DNA of 64,000 nucleotides from Taudactylus pleione (GCA_031769625.1 JAUIMM010000016.1:15801001-15865000), one strand, 5' to 3'. Positions 1-11,410 are shown, numbered from the stretch's first letter. The notes: generated from the letters alone by a model not told the origin. Program-made: numbers and translations.

Positions 1-1120
1 CCTCCCCTGCCCACTCATCCCAAATATCCACTCCCGTGGCCGAGTCCACATCCCAAATATCCCCTCCCTTTGATCTTTGCCATTCCATTTCACCCCCCAA
101 CATTCACCCAACTCCAAATTACTCCCCATCTCCAACACCATCTCCTGCACCATCTACATCGGGGGTTTTGCTTCAACAGTCTGATGGTATGTGTTTTTTT
201 TGTTTGTTTGTTTTTTTGTCTTTGGTGTTGTCGTTATCCATTTTTTGTAAACATTTTTGGGCGTTGTTTTTTTTTTGTTTAATTTCAGTATGGGTGTCAA
301 AATCACTGTGCAGTAATTCTGTTATTCAAAATTTCGAGCTTATGTTTTGTGCCTGGGCCTATTTTTGTTTTGGGGAGCCCAAAAATTTATGCCTTTTGGG
401 TTTTCAAAATTTTTTTGTAAAAAATGATTACATTTGGAAAAGTATTTTATATTTAAAACAAACATGTCACAGAACTTGGCAAGGTGTTAGGAACCAGACT
501 ACCCTTGTTAATGTTGTGTACACTGTGTGTAAAATGTACTAAGATGTAACTTCATTAGGAAAAGTGATGTTTGCCATAGCAAACAAACACATTGTCTTTT
601 TGGATTATCAAGAACATTCTAGAAGTGAATATGTGCATTGTGTTTTAAGGATATGGCCATCATGACTTAAGAATACACCTCCCATTATTTTTTACAGCAT
701 CATAGAGGTTTTTGGCTTATGCCACATAGTTAGGGTTTCCAATGGTTTTTACACCATAAAAGTATCAACATATTAATTATGTTGTGTGGATGAAACTTTC
801 AAACACACCCTAACATCATTGTGTTTAACCACTTTTTGGGACATTGGCTAATGTGTAATGTTCAAATGTTGGTAATTTTTCATAAATTTAAAAACTAAAA
901 AAAATTGTTTATGACCACAGATCTAACCCACATCCTGGTGCAAATTAGGGAGGAGTTGAGATCATCAAGTGGCCATTTATTGGAGGCCTACTGCTGCCTC
1001 CAACGTATTGTGGGGAGTTTGGAACAATTTTTGTTTCTGTTTATAATCTTTGTCGATTTTCAAAATTATTATCTTACATTAAAGTTTTTGTTGCAAAAAC
1101 ATTTGTCCTCTATTTTTTAA
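1..1120 (+). pseudogene. Harbinger Myb-like accessory protein, C-terminal two exons (5' end outside window)
   Basis: Seen: an open frame from the window edge, rich in Pro/Ser/Thr, runs to a GT at 187-188 after QQSD. After a 734-base AT-rich stretch, the acceptor ccacag (915-920) opens exon 921-1120. The split codon G|AT restores Asp and the frame reads on as DLTHILVQIREELRSSSGH to a stop at 1120. A Pro/Ser-rich linker followed by a short helical tail is usual for the Myb/SANT-like second protein of PIF/Harbinger transposons, which works with the transposase in DNA binding and nuclear import (family knowledge). It is convergent with the transposase at 1714-2858, and a second Myb-like gene starts at about 3170. 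Inference: it is the tail of a Myb-like gene of the same or an adjacent Harbinger copy. The N-terminal SANT domain is not in the window, so the call rests on context. Confidence 0.45.
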
Positions 1121-1713
1121 ACAAATTAAAGGGTGTAATTCAGCATTTAAAATACTTTGTGAACAAAGCTGGGTGCCTTTCCATAGTGTAACAAATTCAA
1201 AAATGTTTTGGTAAACCTTAAGAAAATTTGCAGTAATGTTGTTGAAAAGTTTTGTTTGGGTTTGGCGTACATTATCCACATCAAAATGGCTTTCCTAAAA
1301 AAAATAACAACAACCATTTTTTTTTAGGAAACAATTTTATTAACTAACAAACGTGTTGCCAACATGCTTTTACTCGTAAAAAGCATTTAATCACAGAATC
1401 ACACATAAAAAATGTCCACAGGGTTTTTCCAAATAAAATATCTGGCTTACTCAGACATAAACAACAATAGTAAAAAACACACAGACAATTTTGAGTGAAA
1501 AATACAACATAATAAAAGAAAAGGCAAATTAACTAAACATGTTGGGGTATATCCGGTCCAAATTTGTTAGTTGTCCCAAAACAGTACAGGGTATTGCCAA
1601 TGGGTTCCATTACTTTTGCAGTTTTGGAAAGTGTCTGGATTTTGGTGGAAGAAAAAGAAAACCAAAAATTAGGTACACCTTAAAATACATTTGCTCGAAG
1701 TGTAAAAAACAAA
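1121..1713. other. AT-rich spacer between convergent Harbinger genes, with one hairpin
   Basis: No coding signal. A perfect stem of about 13 bp (TTCCTAAAAAAAA paired with its complement) lies at about 1291-1331. It sits between two convergent genes and could mark a transcription or element boundary, but nothing else supports that. Confidence 0.4.
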
Positions 1714-2858
1714 CTAATTGTAAAAATTATTACCTAAAAAATCGAGAAACAACAGATTCGCGTCTGGCCCCCCCCCGACAGCATCACAACACCTTCCTCC
1801 GGGGAGGGCATCCTCGGGCAAGGCATCCTCTGGCTGCATGAGTACTCGACTCCTTATTGCAATGTTGTGTAAAATCCCACATAGGACCACAATGTGAAAA
1901 ACCATATCCGGCGAGTACATGAGGGCACCACCAGAGTGATGGAGAGACCGGAACCGGCCCTTTAAAAGGCCGATACAGCACTCCACCACCTGCCTGGTGG
2001 CAGTAAACACGGCATTATATAGAGTTTGGGGCCCTGGTGTGGGATTCAAATAAGGAGTCAGCAGCCAGGGTGTGCAAGGATATCCACTGTCACCTGATGG
2101 AAATGGAACACCAAAAGATACATAAATTGACCATGAAAACATGTTGACACTATTACTATAGCTACATCCTTGATTTATACTTACCAAGAAGCCACGCCTC
2201 CCCAGCTTGCAGTGTGCTTAATTTTGGCCAAATCCCTGAATGCTGGATCATGTACGCATCATGGCTGCAGCCTGGAAATTTGGCATTCAGGGAGAGGATC
2301 CGGAGGGAGGCATCACATAGCACCATTACATTGAGCAAATGGAAATGTTTTCGGTTCCTATATCTTTGTTCCCTGCATGCAGGGGGCTGAAGTGCTATGT
2401 GAGTGCCATCCACTACCCCTATGACATGTGGAAAGCCTGCAATCTCAAAAAACTTCTGCTTTACCACATCAAGGGCTTCCGTATCCAAAGGCATATAATA
2501 AAATGTGCTATGTGATTAAAGAATGCATCTAGCATACGCCTTAGGATCCGTGAAAATGAGGGCTGGGAGAGTCCACCCACCAGCCCCACAGTGGTTTGGA
2601 AGGACCCTGAGGCGCAGAAATGTAACCGCCAACAACTGTGTAAGTGGTGAGATTGCTGTTGGAATGTGAATCTGACTTCTTTATTATTGCAAGAGTGTCT
2701 AGGATAATATTTGGAGGCAGGCGATAAGTGGTTACAACCACATCATCAGGCATTCCAAAAAGGGTGACACGTGTTCTATATATCTTGGCCCTTGCACGCC
2801 TCCTATGCCTATGCCTAGGAGGAGGCTGAGGAAGGTTTGTGGGGGGGCAACATGGCAA
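1714..2858 (-). pseudogene. PIF/Harbinger transposase (HARBI1-like, DDE_Tnp_4), spliced and frameshifted
   Basis: Catalyses cut-and-paste transposition in the nucleus. On the minus strand, the N-terminal part (about 2858-2620) reads RVTLFGMPDDVVVTTYRLP, the helical region typical upstream of the nuclease. After a frame change near 2620 comes GLVGGLSQPSFSRILRRML, and after another near 2500 comes the DDE core: IGVVDGTHIALQPP (first Asp), then YRNRKHFHLLNVMVLCDA (second Asp). The frame reaches EAWLLG and meets GTAAGT at 2184-2179. A 91-base intron (2094-2184) ends in CCATCAG and rejoins as GDSGYPCTPWLLTPY, then VECCIGLLKGRFRSLH, the usual C-terminal signature with its catalytic acidic residue. 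Homologues are about 350-400 residues. Two frameshifts make this copy inactive as read. Divergent from the Myb-like gene at 3170. Confidence 0.9.
2094..2184 (-). other. Spliceosomal intron in the Harbinger transposase
   Basis: Donor CTTG|GTAAGT and acceptor TTTCCATCAG|GTG on the minus strand. Removing it joins WLLG to DSGYP in frame, giving the WLLGDSGYP motif expected in Harbinger transposases. This conserved motif spanning the junction is what makes the intron convincing. Confidence 0.85.
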
Positions 2859-3169
2859 CTATTAGCTGACCCACTTCGCTCTGTAAATTTAAAAAAAAAA
2901 ACCCAAAATTTTGTCAGAATGATTTTTGAATATTTTCCACAAAATACTTAGCTTGGTAATAATGGTGCATATTCTTACACGGTCGGGCAGTGCCATCTTC
3001 TGGAATCCCTACAGGTGTATTTGGTGTACGCTTTTGTTTTTGGTGGAAGAAAAAGAAAATAATATTATATTTTGTAAAATCCAATTTTAAAAATATCTAA
3101 TTTATCTTTATCTAATTTTAAAAATGTTGTATGTGCTGGGAATCCAATTCCACCACTAGAGGAGGAGGA

Positions 3170-4278
3170 GGCGGGCCCAAGCAGGCCAAAGCCAAGAAAC
3201 CCTCCGTTTTCACGGATCGAGCTTGAGACATTGGTGACCATGACAATGGAGAACCTTGTCCATGCCCCAAGAAATATGGGGGCTGGAGCCAAAGACAGGA
3301 TTTGGGAGGAGATATTCAGGGCTGTTAATGCTGTGGGTACAACCCACAGAACCATGAAAGTCGTTAAAAAACGGTAAGAAAATGATATTGAGAGTGTACT
3401 GAAGTCAAAAGCGAGATCTTATTCTAAAAAACTAACCCTTAAAAAATGCAAAATCACGTTGTCAGCTGGACTGATTTTAAGTACCAACTGAAGAGGAAGC
3501 TACGGAGTACGGTGGACCATGCTGCGGGGACAGGTGGTGGTCCCATCCCTGAGGTGCTGACCTTGACGAGGTTGGAGACGTGTGATGGAAGAGATAGTCG
3601 GCGTATCCACTATGGACACTGACATGGCCGACTTCAAAGCTCCACATGTGCAAGAATGTAAATATTTTGAAGACTCAAAAAAGTATACAGCTAAAACGTG
3701 TATGCGTTTTTTTTTAAATGAAAAATACTAATGTTTTGTTTATCTTTTTTTTCCAGACTCAGAGGAGGTAGTGCCTGCTCCTGAGGTCTGGTCTGGGTCC
3801 AGCACAGATGGAGACTCTGCAGGGGAGGATCCAAGTACTCCATCTGGGGACCCAGTGGAGTCTACTCCAGGGCAACCATCAGACCCTGATGGCCCTGGTG
3901 ACCATTGCTGGGGCCCTAGATCGTTTGGCCAATACCCAGGAGCAGGCAAACCCACCTGCCATGATGGAGCGAGACTCCCTTCCTCCCAGGACCACCACCT
4001 CTGGCAGCCCAACAGCCACCCCCGCAAGTATGGAGAGCCCTATGCCTAGGCCAGAGGAAATCCCATCTACCTCTGGCCAGGCCAGTCAGCATGTTACACG
4101 CCAGTCGGCTGTCTGTAGCTTACTCTTCCTCCGAGCTGGCCAAAACGACGAAAGTAGCCCTGGATATCTCCTCCCTCACCTGTTGTCCAGTGCCCATATT
4201 TCTGGTCACCAATGTCTCAAGCTCTTTTTTTTTTATTATTATTTAAATTATATCCAATGTTGCCCTAACAATTGTTAG
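3170..4278 (+). pseudogene. Harbinger Myb/SANT-like DNA-binding protein, three exons, frameshifted
   Basis: Seen: exon 1 (about 3170-3373) reads PPFSRIELETLVTMTMENLV, then GAGAKDRIWEEIFRAVNAVG and KVVKKR, the helix pattern of the Myb/SANT-like domain (Myb_DNA-bind_5 type). Donor GTAAGA at 3374. Exon 2 (3466-3657) begins after TTGTCAG and the split codon restores W, giving WTDFKYQLKRKLRS. Exon 3 (from 3757, acceptor TTTTTTCCAG) is Pro/Ser/Asp-rich (VWSGSSTDGDSAGEDPSTPS) and then changes frame near 3890 to ALDRLANTQEQANPPAMMER. Family knowledge: this protein binds the Harbinger ends and helps the transposase. It is divergent from the transposase, a common arrangement. The frameshift in exon 3 suggests it is dead. 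The end at 4278 is the stop of the last open frame and a further exon is possible. Confidence 0.75.
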
Positions 4279-4973
4279 TTAAATTGTGCTGAAAGGCGAA
4301 TTTCCAAAAAATTTTGAACAAAAATGTCTATATTTAACTATATCAATGTATACAAGGTTTAAAAAGTATGGTAAGGCTGCAACGCAAAACACAATGCTAG
4401 ATGTTTAAAAAACTGTTTTCCAAAAATTAGTTAAAAAAGCACAAATAAACATTTGTGTTACGAATTCAGTAATGCACACGCAAGTGAAAACAGTTACAAG
4501 GTAATTAGCAGTGTTAATAGTTACAATGCAGCAATCTGAGCTGCTTGGTTTGTGTGGTTCCAATTAGAAACATCGCAAGTAACATCGGAGTAACGATTAT
4601 ACTGTTGTGGCTTACGGACGCTTCTTGCCTACCTTACCGTGGACGATCATCCTGTTCGTAGAGTGACGTTTTCATGCATCCGCAATTCTTGGTCGTACGA
4701 AGCAGATAATTTATGCACTCCCCTAAACCACCTGGAAACGCTGAAGAACGCCTCCGTTTGCAGATCACCACCCCCGTATACTCCCACAAACGTTCTTTCC
4801 TGTCAATCAACTTTAGCTATCCACTTCCGTGTCGGAAGCCCTACGACCGACAGAATTTTTCATCGGTAGAGCTCGTACACACATGTGCACAGCTAGCCGT
4901 GCGCAGGCGCAGAAAGAAAAACATCGGATGCGTACGACCGAGCGGCCGCTACGACCAACTCTGAATGAGGTCC
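4279..4973. mobile_element. Harbinger right subterminal region and terminus
   Basis: Non-coding. The last bases ending at 4973 read, inward on the minus strand, GGACCTCATTCAGAGTTGGT. The first 14-15 bases match the ends of the multi-hairpin MITEs at 6235, 34816, 50810 and 53718. This marks 4973 as the probable right end of the Harbinger element. The left end is outside the window or lost. Confidence 0.6.
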
Positions 4974-5549
4974 AAAGTGCCATCTATATCTAGCATCCAA
5001 AAAAAAAGGCAGTCAACCTCAATTCTAGACTAAAACTTTTTGAAAAAACAACCAACCACTGATATGGCTTAAAAACAGAATTGCAATACCAAAACATATT
5101 TCAAAAGCATGAGCGCCTAAATCAGCTTCATAAATTGTATTCCCGGGGGTAAACAAACATAAAAAAATACATTTATTTTGAAAGTGCATGTTACGTGAAA
5201 AAAATATCTGAATGTATCAAAATGCAGAATGTAAACATTCTCTGATTTATTCAAGTTGTCAGTAAAGAAATAGACTGTGCTATTATAGAGCATTTTACTC
5301 TCTTTATTCAGAGGACAACATTTTATAATGTAAATGTTGCCGACAGCCAATGCAAAGATCTGGAAGCTGATCTGAATTTGTCCTCAAGGTCATAAACTGT
5401 ATCACTGTTGTGGAAGTTAAGAACAATCTAATCTGGACATTTGTTTTTACTGCATCGTGTCTTTATTCGGTTTCATTCTTGTTTCTTTTATAGGAAAGTA
5501 TTTCTTTTTATAAATAAAGGAAATTAACATTATATAATATCAAACATCA
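4974..5549. other. Unassigned AT-rich DNA
   Basis: No coding signal or repeat structure recognised. Confidence 0.5.
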
Positions 5550-5789
5550 GGGGTTCAATCCTATTAGCCGCGAAGGGGGCAAATTGCCGTTGCAACGGCG
5601 TAGAAGCGCCGGTAACGGCATTGCAACTCGCTCTCCCCACGGCGCGATCTCACCCCAGACTCACACATTTATTGTGTGCAGCCCTATGGGGCTGTGAACA
5701 AAGGTTTGCGAGATCAGCGGTAACATACATGCGGCATACACCCGTACACTCGCGCCACAGAGAGACTCGCGGCTAATTGGAATAGTCCC
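5550..5789. mobile_element. MITE with AATTAGCCGCGA terminal inverted repeats
   Basis: The left end CAATCCTATTAGCCGCGA is matched by the right end TCGCGGCTAATTGGAATAG on the other strand (about 20 bp, a few mismatches). The interior is GC-rich and short (240 bp) with no reading frame, as expected for a non-autonomous DNA transposon. The target duplication is unclear. Confidence 0.7.
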
Positions 5790-5897
5790 TATTGTCTTGC
5801 AAAACCTCAGTTTTCATGCAATCATTTTCAGCCACTAATTGTGTATTTCACTAGGGTTAACTGCAACAAATTAGATCACACCGCTGATACAGTAGGT

Positions 5898-6082
5898 CAG
5901 TGCTTCCCAAACTCTGTCCTCAAGGAACCCCAACGGTCCAGGTTTAAAGGATATCCATGATTGTCCACAGGTGAATTAATTAGTTCCTCAGTCATTTTGA
6001 TTGAACTATCTGTGCTCAGCCAAGAAAATCCTTAAAACCTGGACTGTTAAGATGCCTTGAGGACTGCGTTTGGGAACCACAG
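5898..6082. mobile_element. hAT-type MITE with perfect 8-bp target duplication
   Basis: 185 bp with ends CAGTGCTTCCCAAAC and GTTTGGGAACCACAG, and long imperfect inverted repeats that include TCCAGGTTTAAAGGATATCC. The octamer CAGTAGGT is present on both sides (5890-5897 and 6083-6090), the duplication length typical of hAT. A broken relative lies at 49371-49988. Confidence 0.9.
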
Positions 6083-6234
6083 CAGTAGGTGGTGACCTGT
6101 ATGTTACACTTCACACCCCATACAGTACATCCTTATGTGATATGAGAGTAGTAAAGACAATATAGGAGCTCAAACAAATTTCCAATGTAATATACAGAAC
6201 AAATACACAGTAATGTGAGAAGATGCAGTTCTAA

Positions 6235-6726
6235 GGGCCTGATTCAGACCCTCTCGCGAGCGCTGAGCGCTCGCAAGCGGGTCGATGTTGGCCCAGTGAG
6301 CATGCGCACGATGGAGGCGGCTCCGTCGTGCGCATGCGCGAGACCCGGATAGCGACTGGCAAGCCGTCGCTCCGGGTCTCGCTACAAAGGGGGCGTGCTG
6401 TCGATGTTGAGTGACAGCACGCCCCCTCTGTGGGTGTGCCGTGGGCGTAGCTGCCCAGATGGAGGTGTTCCCATGGGAACGCCTACCATCTAGGGCCGTC
6501 CCCACTGACATCACAAGAGTCCACTGGGACTTGCAGCAACGAGACCCTACCACAAGGGTCTTGTTGCAAGTCCGATGGTCGCGATGGTCTTGACCATCGC
6601 GACCATCATCCTGCCCGCTCGCACTCGCTGTCGGTGGTCACCCATAGCTATGCGAGTGGCTAGGAGGCCGCACTAAAAATACAATAGGCGGGCACTGATT
6701 TAGAGCGAGCGCTCTGAATCAGGCCC
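6235..6726. mobile_element. Multi-hairpin Harbinger-type MITE, TAA target duplication
   Basis: 492 bp with ends GGGCCTGATTCAGA and TCTGAATCAGGCCC, flanked by TAA on both sides, as expected of PIF/Harbinger. The interior is a string of short inverted repeats, for example GGGGGCGTGCTGTC pairing with GACAGCACGCCCCC and GATGGTCGCGATGGTC with GACCATCGCGACCATC. No coding capacity. Same family as 34816-35220, 50810-51339, 53571-53718 and 58965-59300. Confidence 0.9.
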
Positions 6727-7466
6727 TAAGTGTGTACATCAGAACTGCACACATATAAATGCTTGCATGCCTGGAGAGGCAGAACAGTGCCAGGCAAATG
6801 TAGGACAAGCACAGTAATGGTGTGTTCACATTAGGGGTGTGCACCGGCCACTTTTCGTATTTTGTGTTTTGGTTTTGGATCTGGATCTTTCTTCGTGTTT
6901 TGGATCTGGATTGGTTTTGCCAAAACCACCATTCCGTGTTTTGGGTTCTGGGTTTTGTGTTTTGGATCTGTATTTTTTTTTAAAAAAGCATAAAAACAGC
7001 TAAAATCACAGAATTTGAAGGTTTTTCTGCCCCTATGCTATTATTAACCTCAATAACCTTAATTTCCACTCATTTCCAGTCTATTCTGAACACCTCACAC
7101 CTCACAATAGTGTTTTTATGTCCAAAAGGTTGCACCGAGGTAGCTGGATGACTATGCTAAGCGACACAAGTGGGCGGCACAAACACGTGACCCATCTAGG
7201 CGTGATACTGCAGTGGCAGACAGGATGGCAGTTTGAAAAACTAGGCCCCAAACTGTACATAATGCAAAGAAAAAAAAGAGGTGCAAGATGGAATTGTCCT
7301 TGGGCCCTCCCACCCACCCTTATGTTGTATAAACAGGACATGCACACTTTAACAAACCAATCATTTCAGCGCCAGGGTCTGCCACACAACTGTGGCTGAA
7401 ATGATTGGTTCGTTTGGGCCCCCACAAAACAAGCTGGCAATTAATCTGTCCCTGCACAAACTGGCT

Positions 7467-10400
7467 CTACGGAGGCAAGATGTCATCCTCATCCACCGAT
7501 TCCTCACCCTCTTCAGTGTTGTGTACATCCTCATCCTCACAGAGTATTAACTCGTCCCCACTGGAATCCACCACCACAGGTCCCTCTGTACGTTCTGGAG
7601 GTTGGTCTCCCTGGAAGAGCTGATAATACATTTTGATGAACATCATCTTCTCCACATTCTGTGGAAGCAACCTCCTAAGCCTTTCGCTGACAAGGTTCCC
7701 GGCTGCACTAAACACTCTTTCGGAGTACACACTGGAGGGGGGGCAACTCAGGTAAAATAGAGCCAGTTTGTACAGGGGCCTCCAAATTGCCTCTTTTTCC
7801 TGCCAGTACAGGTACGGACTGTCTGACATGCCTACTTGGATGCTGTCACCGATGTAATCCTCCACCATTCTGTCAATGGTGACAGTATCATATGCAGTGA
7901 CAGTAGACATGTCAGAAATTGTTGCCAGGTCCTTCAGTCCGGACCAGATGTCCAAACTTGGTCCTGCCTGCCCTGCATCACCGCCAGCGGGTTGCTTAGG
8001 ATACCTAAGTTTTTTCCTGGCAGCCCCAGTTGCGGGAGAAAATGAAGAAGGAGCTGTTGACGTGTCACGTTCTGCTTCAGCTGACAGTGTTTTCACCAGC
8101 AGGTCTTTGCACCTCTGCAGGCTTGTGTCGGCCGGAAAGAGAGACACCACATAGGCTTTAAACCTAGGATCGAGGACGGTGGCCAAAATGTAGTGGTCTG
8201 ATTTCAACAGATTGACCACCCTGGAATCCTGGCAAAGCGAATGAAGGGCTTCATCCACAAGTCCCACATGCCGAGCGGAATCGCTCAGTCTTAGCTCCTC
8301 CTTCACTTTCTCCAACTGCTTCTGCAAAAGCCTGATGAGGGGAATGACCTGACTCAAGCTGGCAGTGTCTGAACTGACTTCACGTGTGGCAAGTTCGAAG
8401 GGCTGGAGAACCTTGCACAGCACGGAAATCATTCTCCACTGCGCTTGAGTCAGGTGCATACCCCCTCCTTTGCCTATGTCATAGGTGGATGTATAGGCTT
8501 GTATGGCCTTTTGCTGCTCCTCCATCCTCTGAAGCATATAGAGGGTTGAGTTCCACCGCGTCACAACCTCTTGCTTCAGGTGATGGCGGGGAAGGTTCAA
8601 GAGTGTTTGCTGGCGCTCCAGTCTTCGCCACGCAGTCGCTGAATAGCGAAAGTGGCCAGAAATTTTTCGGGCAACCCAAAGCGTCTCCTGCACGCCCCTG
8701 TCGCTTTTCAGAAAATTCTGCACCACCAAGTTTATTGTGTGAGCAAAACATGGGACGTGCTGGAATTTGCCCAGATGTAATGCCCGCACAATATTGGTGG
8801 CGTTGTCAGATATCACAAATCCCCAGGAGAGTCTAAGTGGGGTAAGCCACTGGGCGATGATTTCCCTCAGTTTCTCTAAGAGGTTGTCGGCGGTGTGCCT
8901 CTTACTGAAACCGGTGATACACAGCGTAGCCTGCCTTGGAACAAGCTGGCGTTTCTGAGATGCTGCTACTGGTGACACTGCTGCTGTTGCTGCGTAAGGT
9001 GATACATCTACCCAGTTGGCTGTCACAGTCATATAGTCCTTAGTCTGCCCTGTTCCACTTGTCCACATGTCCGTGGTTAAGTGGACATTGGGTACAACGG
9101 CATTTTTCAGGACACTGAGGACACTTTTTTTGACGTTTCTGTGCAGTCTCGGTATCGCCTGCCTAGTGAAGTGGAATTTAGACGGGATTTGGAACCGGGG
9201 ACACACTACCTCCATCAATTGTCTAAATCCCACTGCACTAATGGCGGATACCGGACGCACATCTAACACCAACATAGCAGTCAAGGCCTCAGTTATACGT
9301 TTTGCTTCAGGATGACTGCTGTCGTACTTCATCCTCCTCGCTAAGGACTGTTGGAGGGTCAATTGTTTAGTAAAAGTAGTGGTGTTCCTACTTCCTCTCT
9401 GGGATGATGAACGACTCCCAGCAGCAGCAACAGCAGCAGCGGCAGCAGTAGGCGTAGCAATGCAGGATCATCCGGAGGAATCCCGGATAGGAGAGTCAGT
9501 CATGCCAGTGACATGGCCTGCAGGACTACTTCCGATCCTGAAATTGAAATTGACGAGGAGGGAGTTGATGGTGTGGTTTGCAGGCGCTTGGATACAACAG
9601 GACAACGGGATTTAGGTGTCCCTGGACTGCTTACGGTCTTAGCCAAAGTTTCTAAACTTGACAGTAACTTATTATGAACACGCTGCAGGTGCCGTATAAT
9701 GGAGGATGTTCCTAGGTGGTTAACGTCCCTACCCCTACTTATTCCACCTTTAAATATGGTACATATGGCAAGACAGTTGTTGTCCGGATTTGGATAGAAA
9801 TATTGCCAGACCAAAGAGGTGGAATGTTTGGTCTTCTGCCCAGGCATGACCGTGATGGGCTTTTTCATCCCACTGACAACTGTCTCTCCCGGAGCCTGAT
9901 TTAAACAAACCACATCACCATCAGAATCCTCCTCGCCAACTTCCTCCTCAGCGCCAGCTACACCAGTATCCTCATCCTGTTGTACTTCAACAGTGACATC
10001 TTCAATTTGCATATCAGCAAGTGGACTGTGGGTGCTCCTTTCAGCACTTGCAGGGGGTGTGCAAATGGTGGAAAGAGCCACCTCTTCCCGTCCAGTGCTG
10101 GGAAGGTCAGGCATCGCAACCACCACCGCACTTGGACTCTCCTTGGGGATTTGTGATATCTTCTTAGAAAGCACAGTTCTTCGCTGTGCTTTTGCCAGCT
10201 TAACTCTTTTAATTTTTTAGTGGGAGGAGGGCTTCCATCGTCATGTGAAGCTGAACCACTAGTCATGAACATACTAGGGATCGACCTTAGCCGTTCCTTG
10301 CCACTCCGTGTCGTAAATGGCATATTGGCAAGTTTACGTTTCTCTTCAGATGATTTAAATGTTTTTTTCAAGGTCATTTTCCTGAACTTTGTCATTTGGG

Positions 10401-10566
10401 ATTGTATGTGCCCTCTACTATGACATTGGGCATCGGCCTTGGCAGACGACATTAATGGCATGTTATCGTCTATGTCATGACTAGTGGCAGCAGCTTCAGC
10501 ACTAGGAGGAAGTGGTTCTTGATCTTTCTCTATTTTATTTTTATCGGAGAAAGTTTGGTCCCCCAT
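7467..10566 (-). pseudogene. hAT transposase, ZBED-like, with degenerate BED finger
   Basis: Cuts and pastes the hAT element in the nucleus. The long intact block (7467-9362, 631 residues from the first Met) has TTDMWTS (Asp about 98), VISDNATNIV (Asp about 186), PCFAHTINLVVQ (about 204-215), a TRW motif near 268-270, and a C-terminal hAT dimerisation region at about 515-577 (LALFYLSCPPSSVYSERVFS), then an acidic tail. Upstream on the same strand the frame continues in two more pieces: 10174-9500 holds a BED-type zinc finger (GTSSIIRHLQRVH), and 10566 to about 10200 holds the basic N terminus. Frame changes near 10200 and between 9430 and 9500 break the gene. In the BED finger, the second Cys expected after AICTI is Phe (codon at 9752-9754). 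Full protein would be about 1,000 residues, long for hAT. The family is certain; activity of this copy is unlikely. Confidence 0.92.
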
Positions 10567-10595
10567 TTATGTTATATCGATTTGATATATACGTG

Positions 10596-11410
10596 CGGCT
10601 AAACACAGAAAATATTTTTTTATTTTTGCTGGAGAGTAGTGCACTTTGTGGGTTACACCACCCTTTAAGAAATGAGCCAGCCGGCTCTTTACTTATGGGA
10701 CACAGGCGCACGCTTTGCGCTACTTTGTTGATGCACGTGCGGCTACTGCGCACACAATTCACAAACACAGAAAATATTTTTTTTTTTGGTTTGGAGTGTA
10801 CTTTGGGGGTTACAGCACCCTTTAACGGTCAAGCCAGCCGGCCCTTTAATTATGACACAGGCGCACGCTTGGCACTACTTTGTTGATGCACGTGCGGCTA
10901 CTGCGCACACAATTCACAAACACAGAAAATATATATTTTTTTGGTTTGGAGTGTACTTTGGGGGTTACAGCACCCTTTAACGGTCAAGCCAGCCGGCCCT
11001 TTACTTATGACACAGGCGCACGCTTGGCACTACTTTGTTGATGCATGTGCGGCTACTGCGCACACAATTCACAAACACAGAAAATATTTTTTTTTTTGGT
11101 TTGGACTGGAGTGTAATTTGGGGATTACAGCACCCTTTAACGGTCAAGCCAGCCGGCCCTTTACTTATGACACAGGCGCACGCTTGGCACTACTTTGTTG
11201 ATGCACGTGCGGCTACTGCGCACACAATTCACAAACACAGAAAATATATATTTTTTTGGTTTGGACTGGAGTGTACTTTGGGGGTTACAGCACCCTTTAA
11301 CGGTCAAGCCAGCCGGCCCTTTAGTTATGACACAGGCGCACGCTTGGCACTACTTTGTTGATGCACGTGCGGCTACTGCGCACACAATTCACAAACACAG
11401 AAAAAATATT
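10596..11410. repeat. 155-160 bp tandem array in the transposase 5' region
   Basis: About five units. The motif CACACAATTCACAAACACAG starts at 10751, 10906, 11061, 11221 and 11381 (spacing 155, 155, 160, 160). Units also share CGGTCAAGCCAGCCGGCCC and GCACGTGCGGCTACTGCG, and differ mainly in the length of the AT run. The array lies between the promoter-like TATA box (11801) and the first coding region (10566), so it falls in the 5' leader or an intron. Open frames across it are by-products of the repeat. Confidence 0.95.

Noticed and set aside
3740..4027. 95-codon minus-strand frame opposite exon 3 of the Myb-like gene
   Set aside because: Shadow of the Pro/Ser-rich exon on the plus strand.
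5550..5565. tRNA B-box-like GGTTCAATCC
   Set aside because: It is the terminal repeat of a MITE; no A box, acceptor stem or cloverleaf around it.
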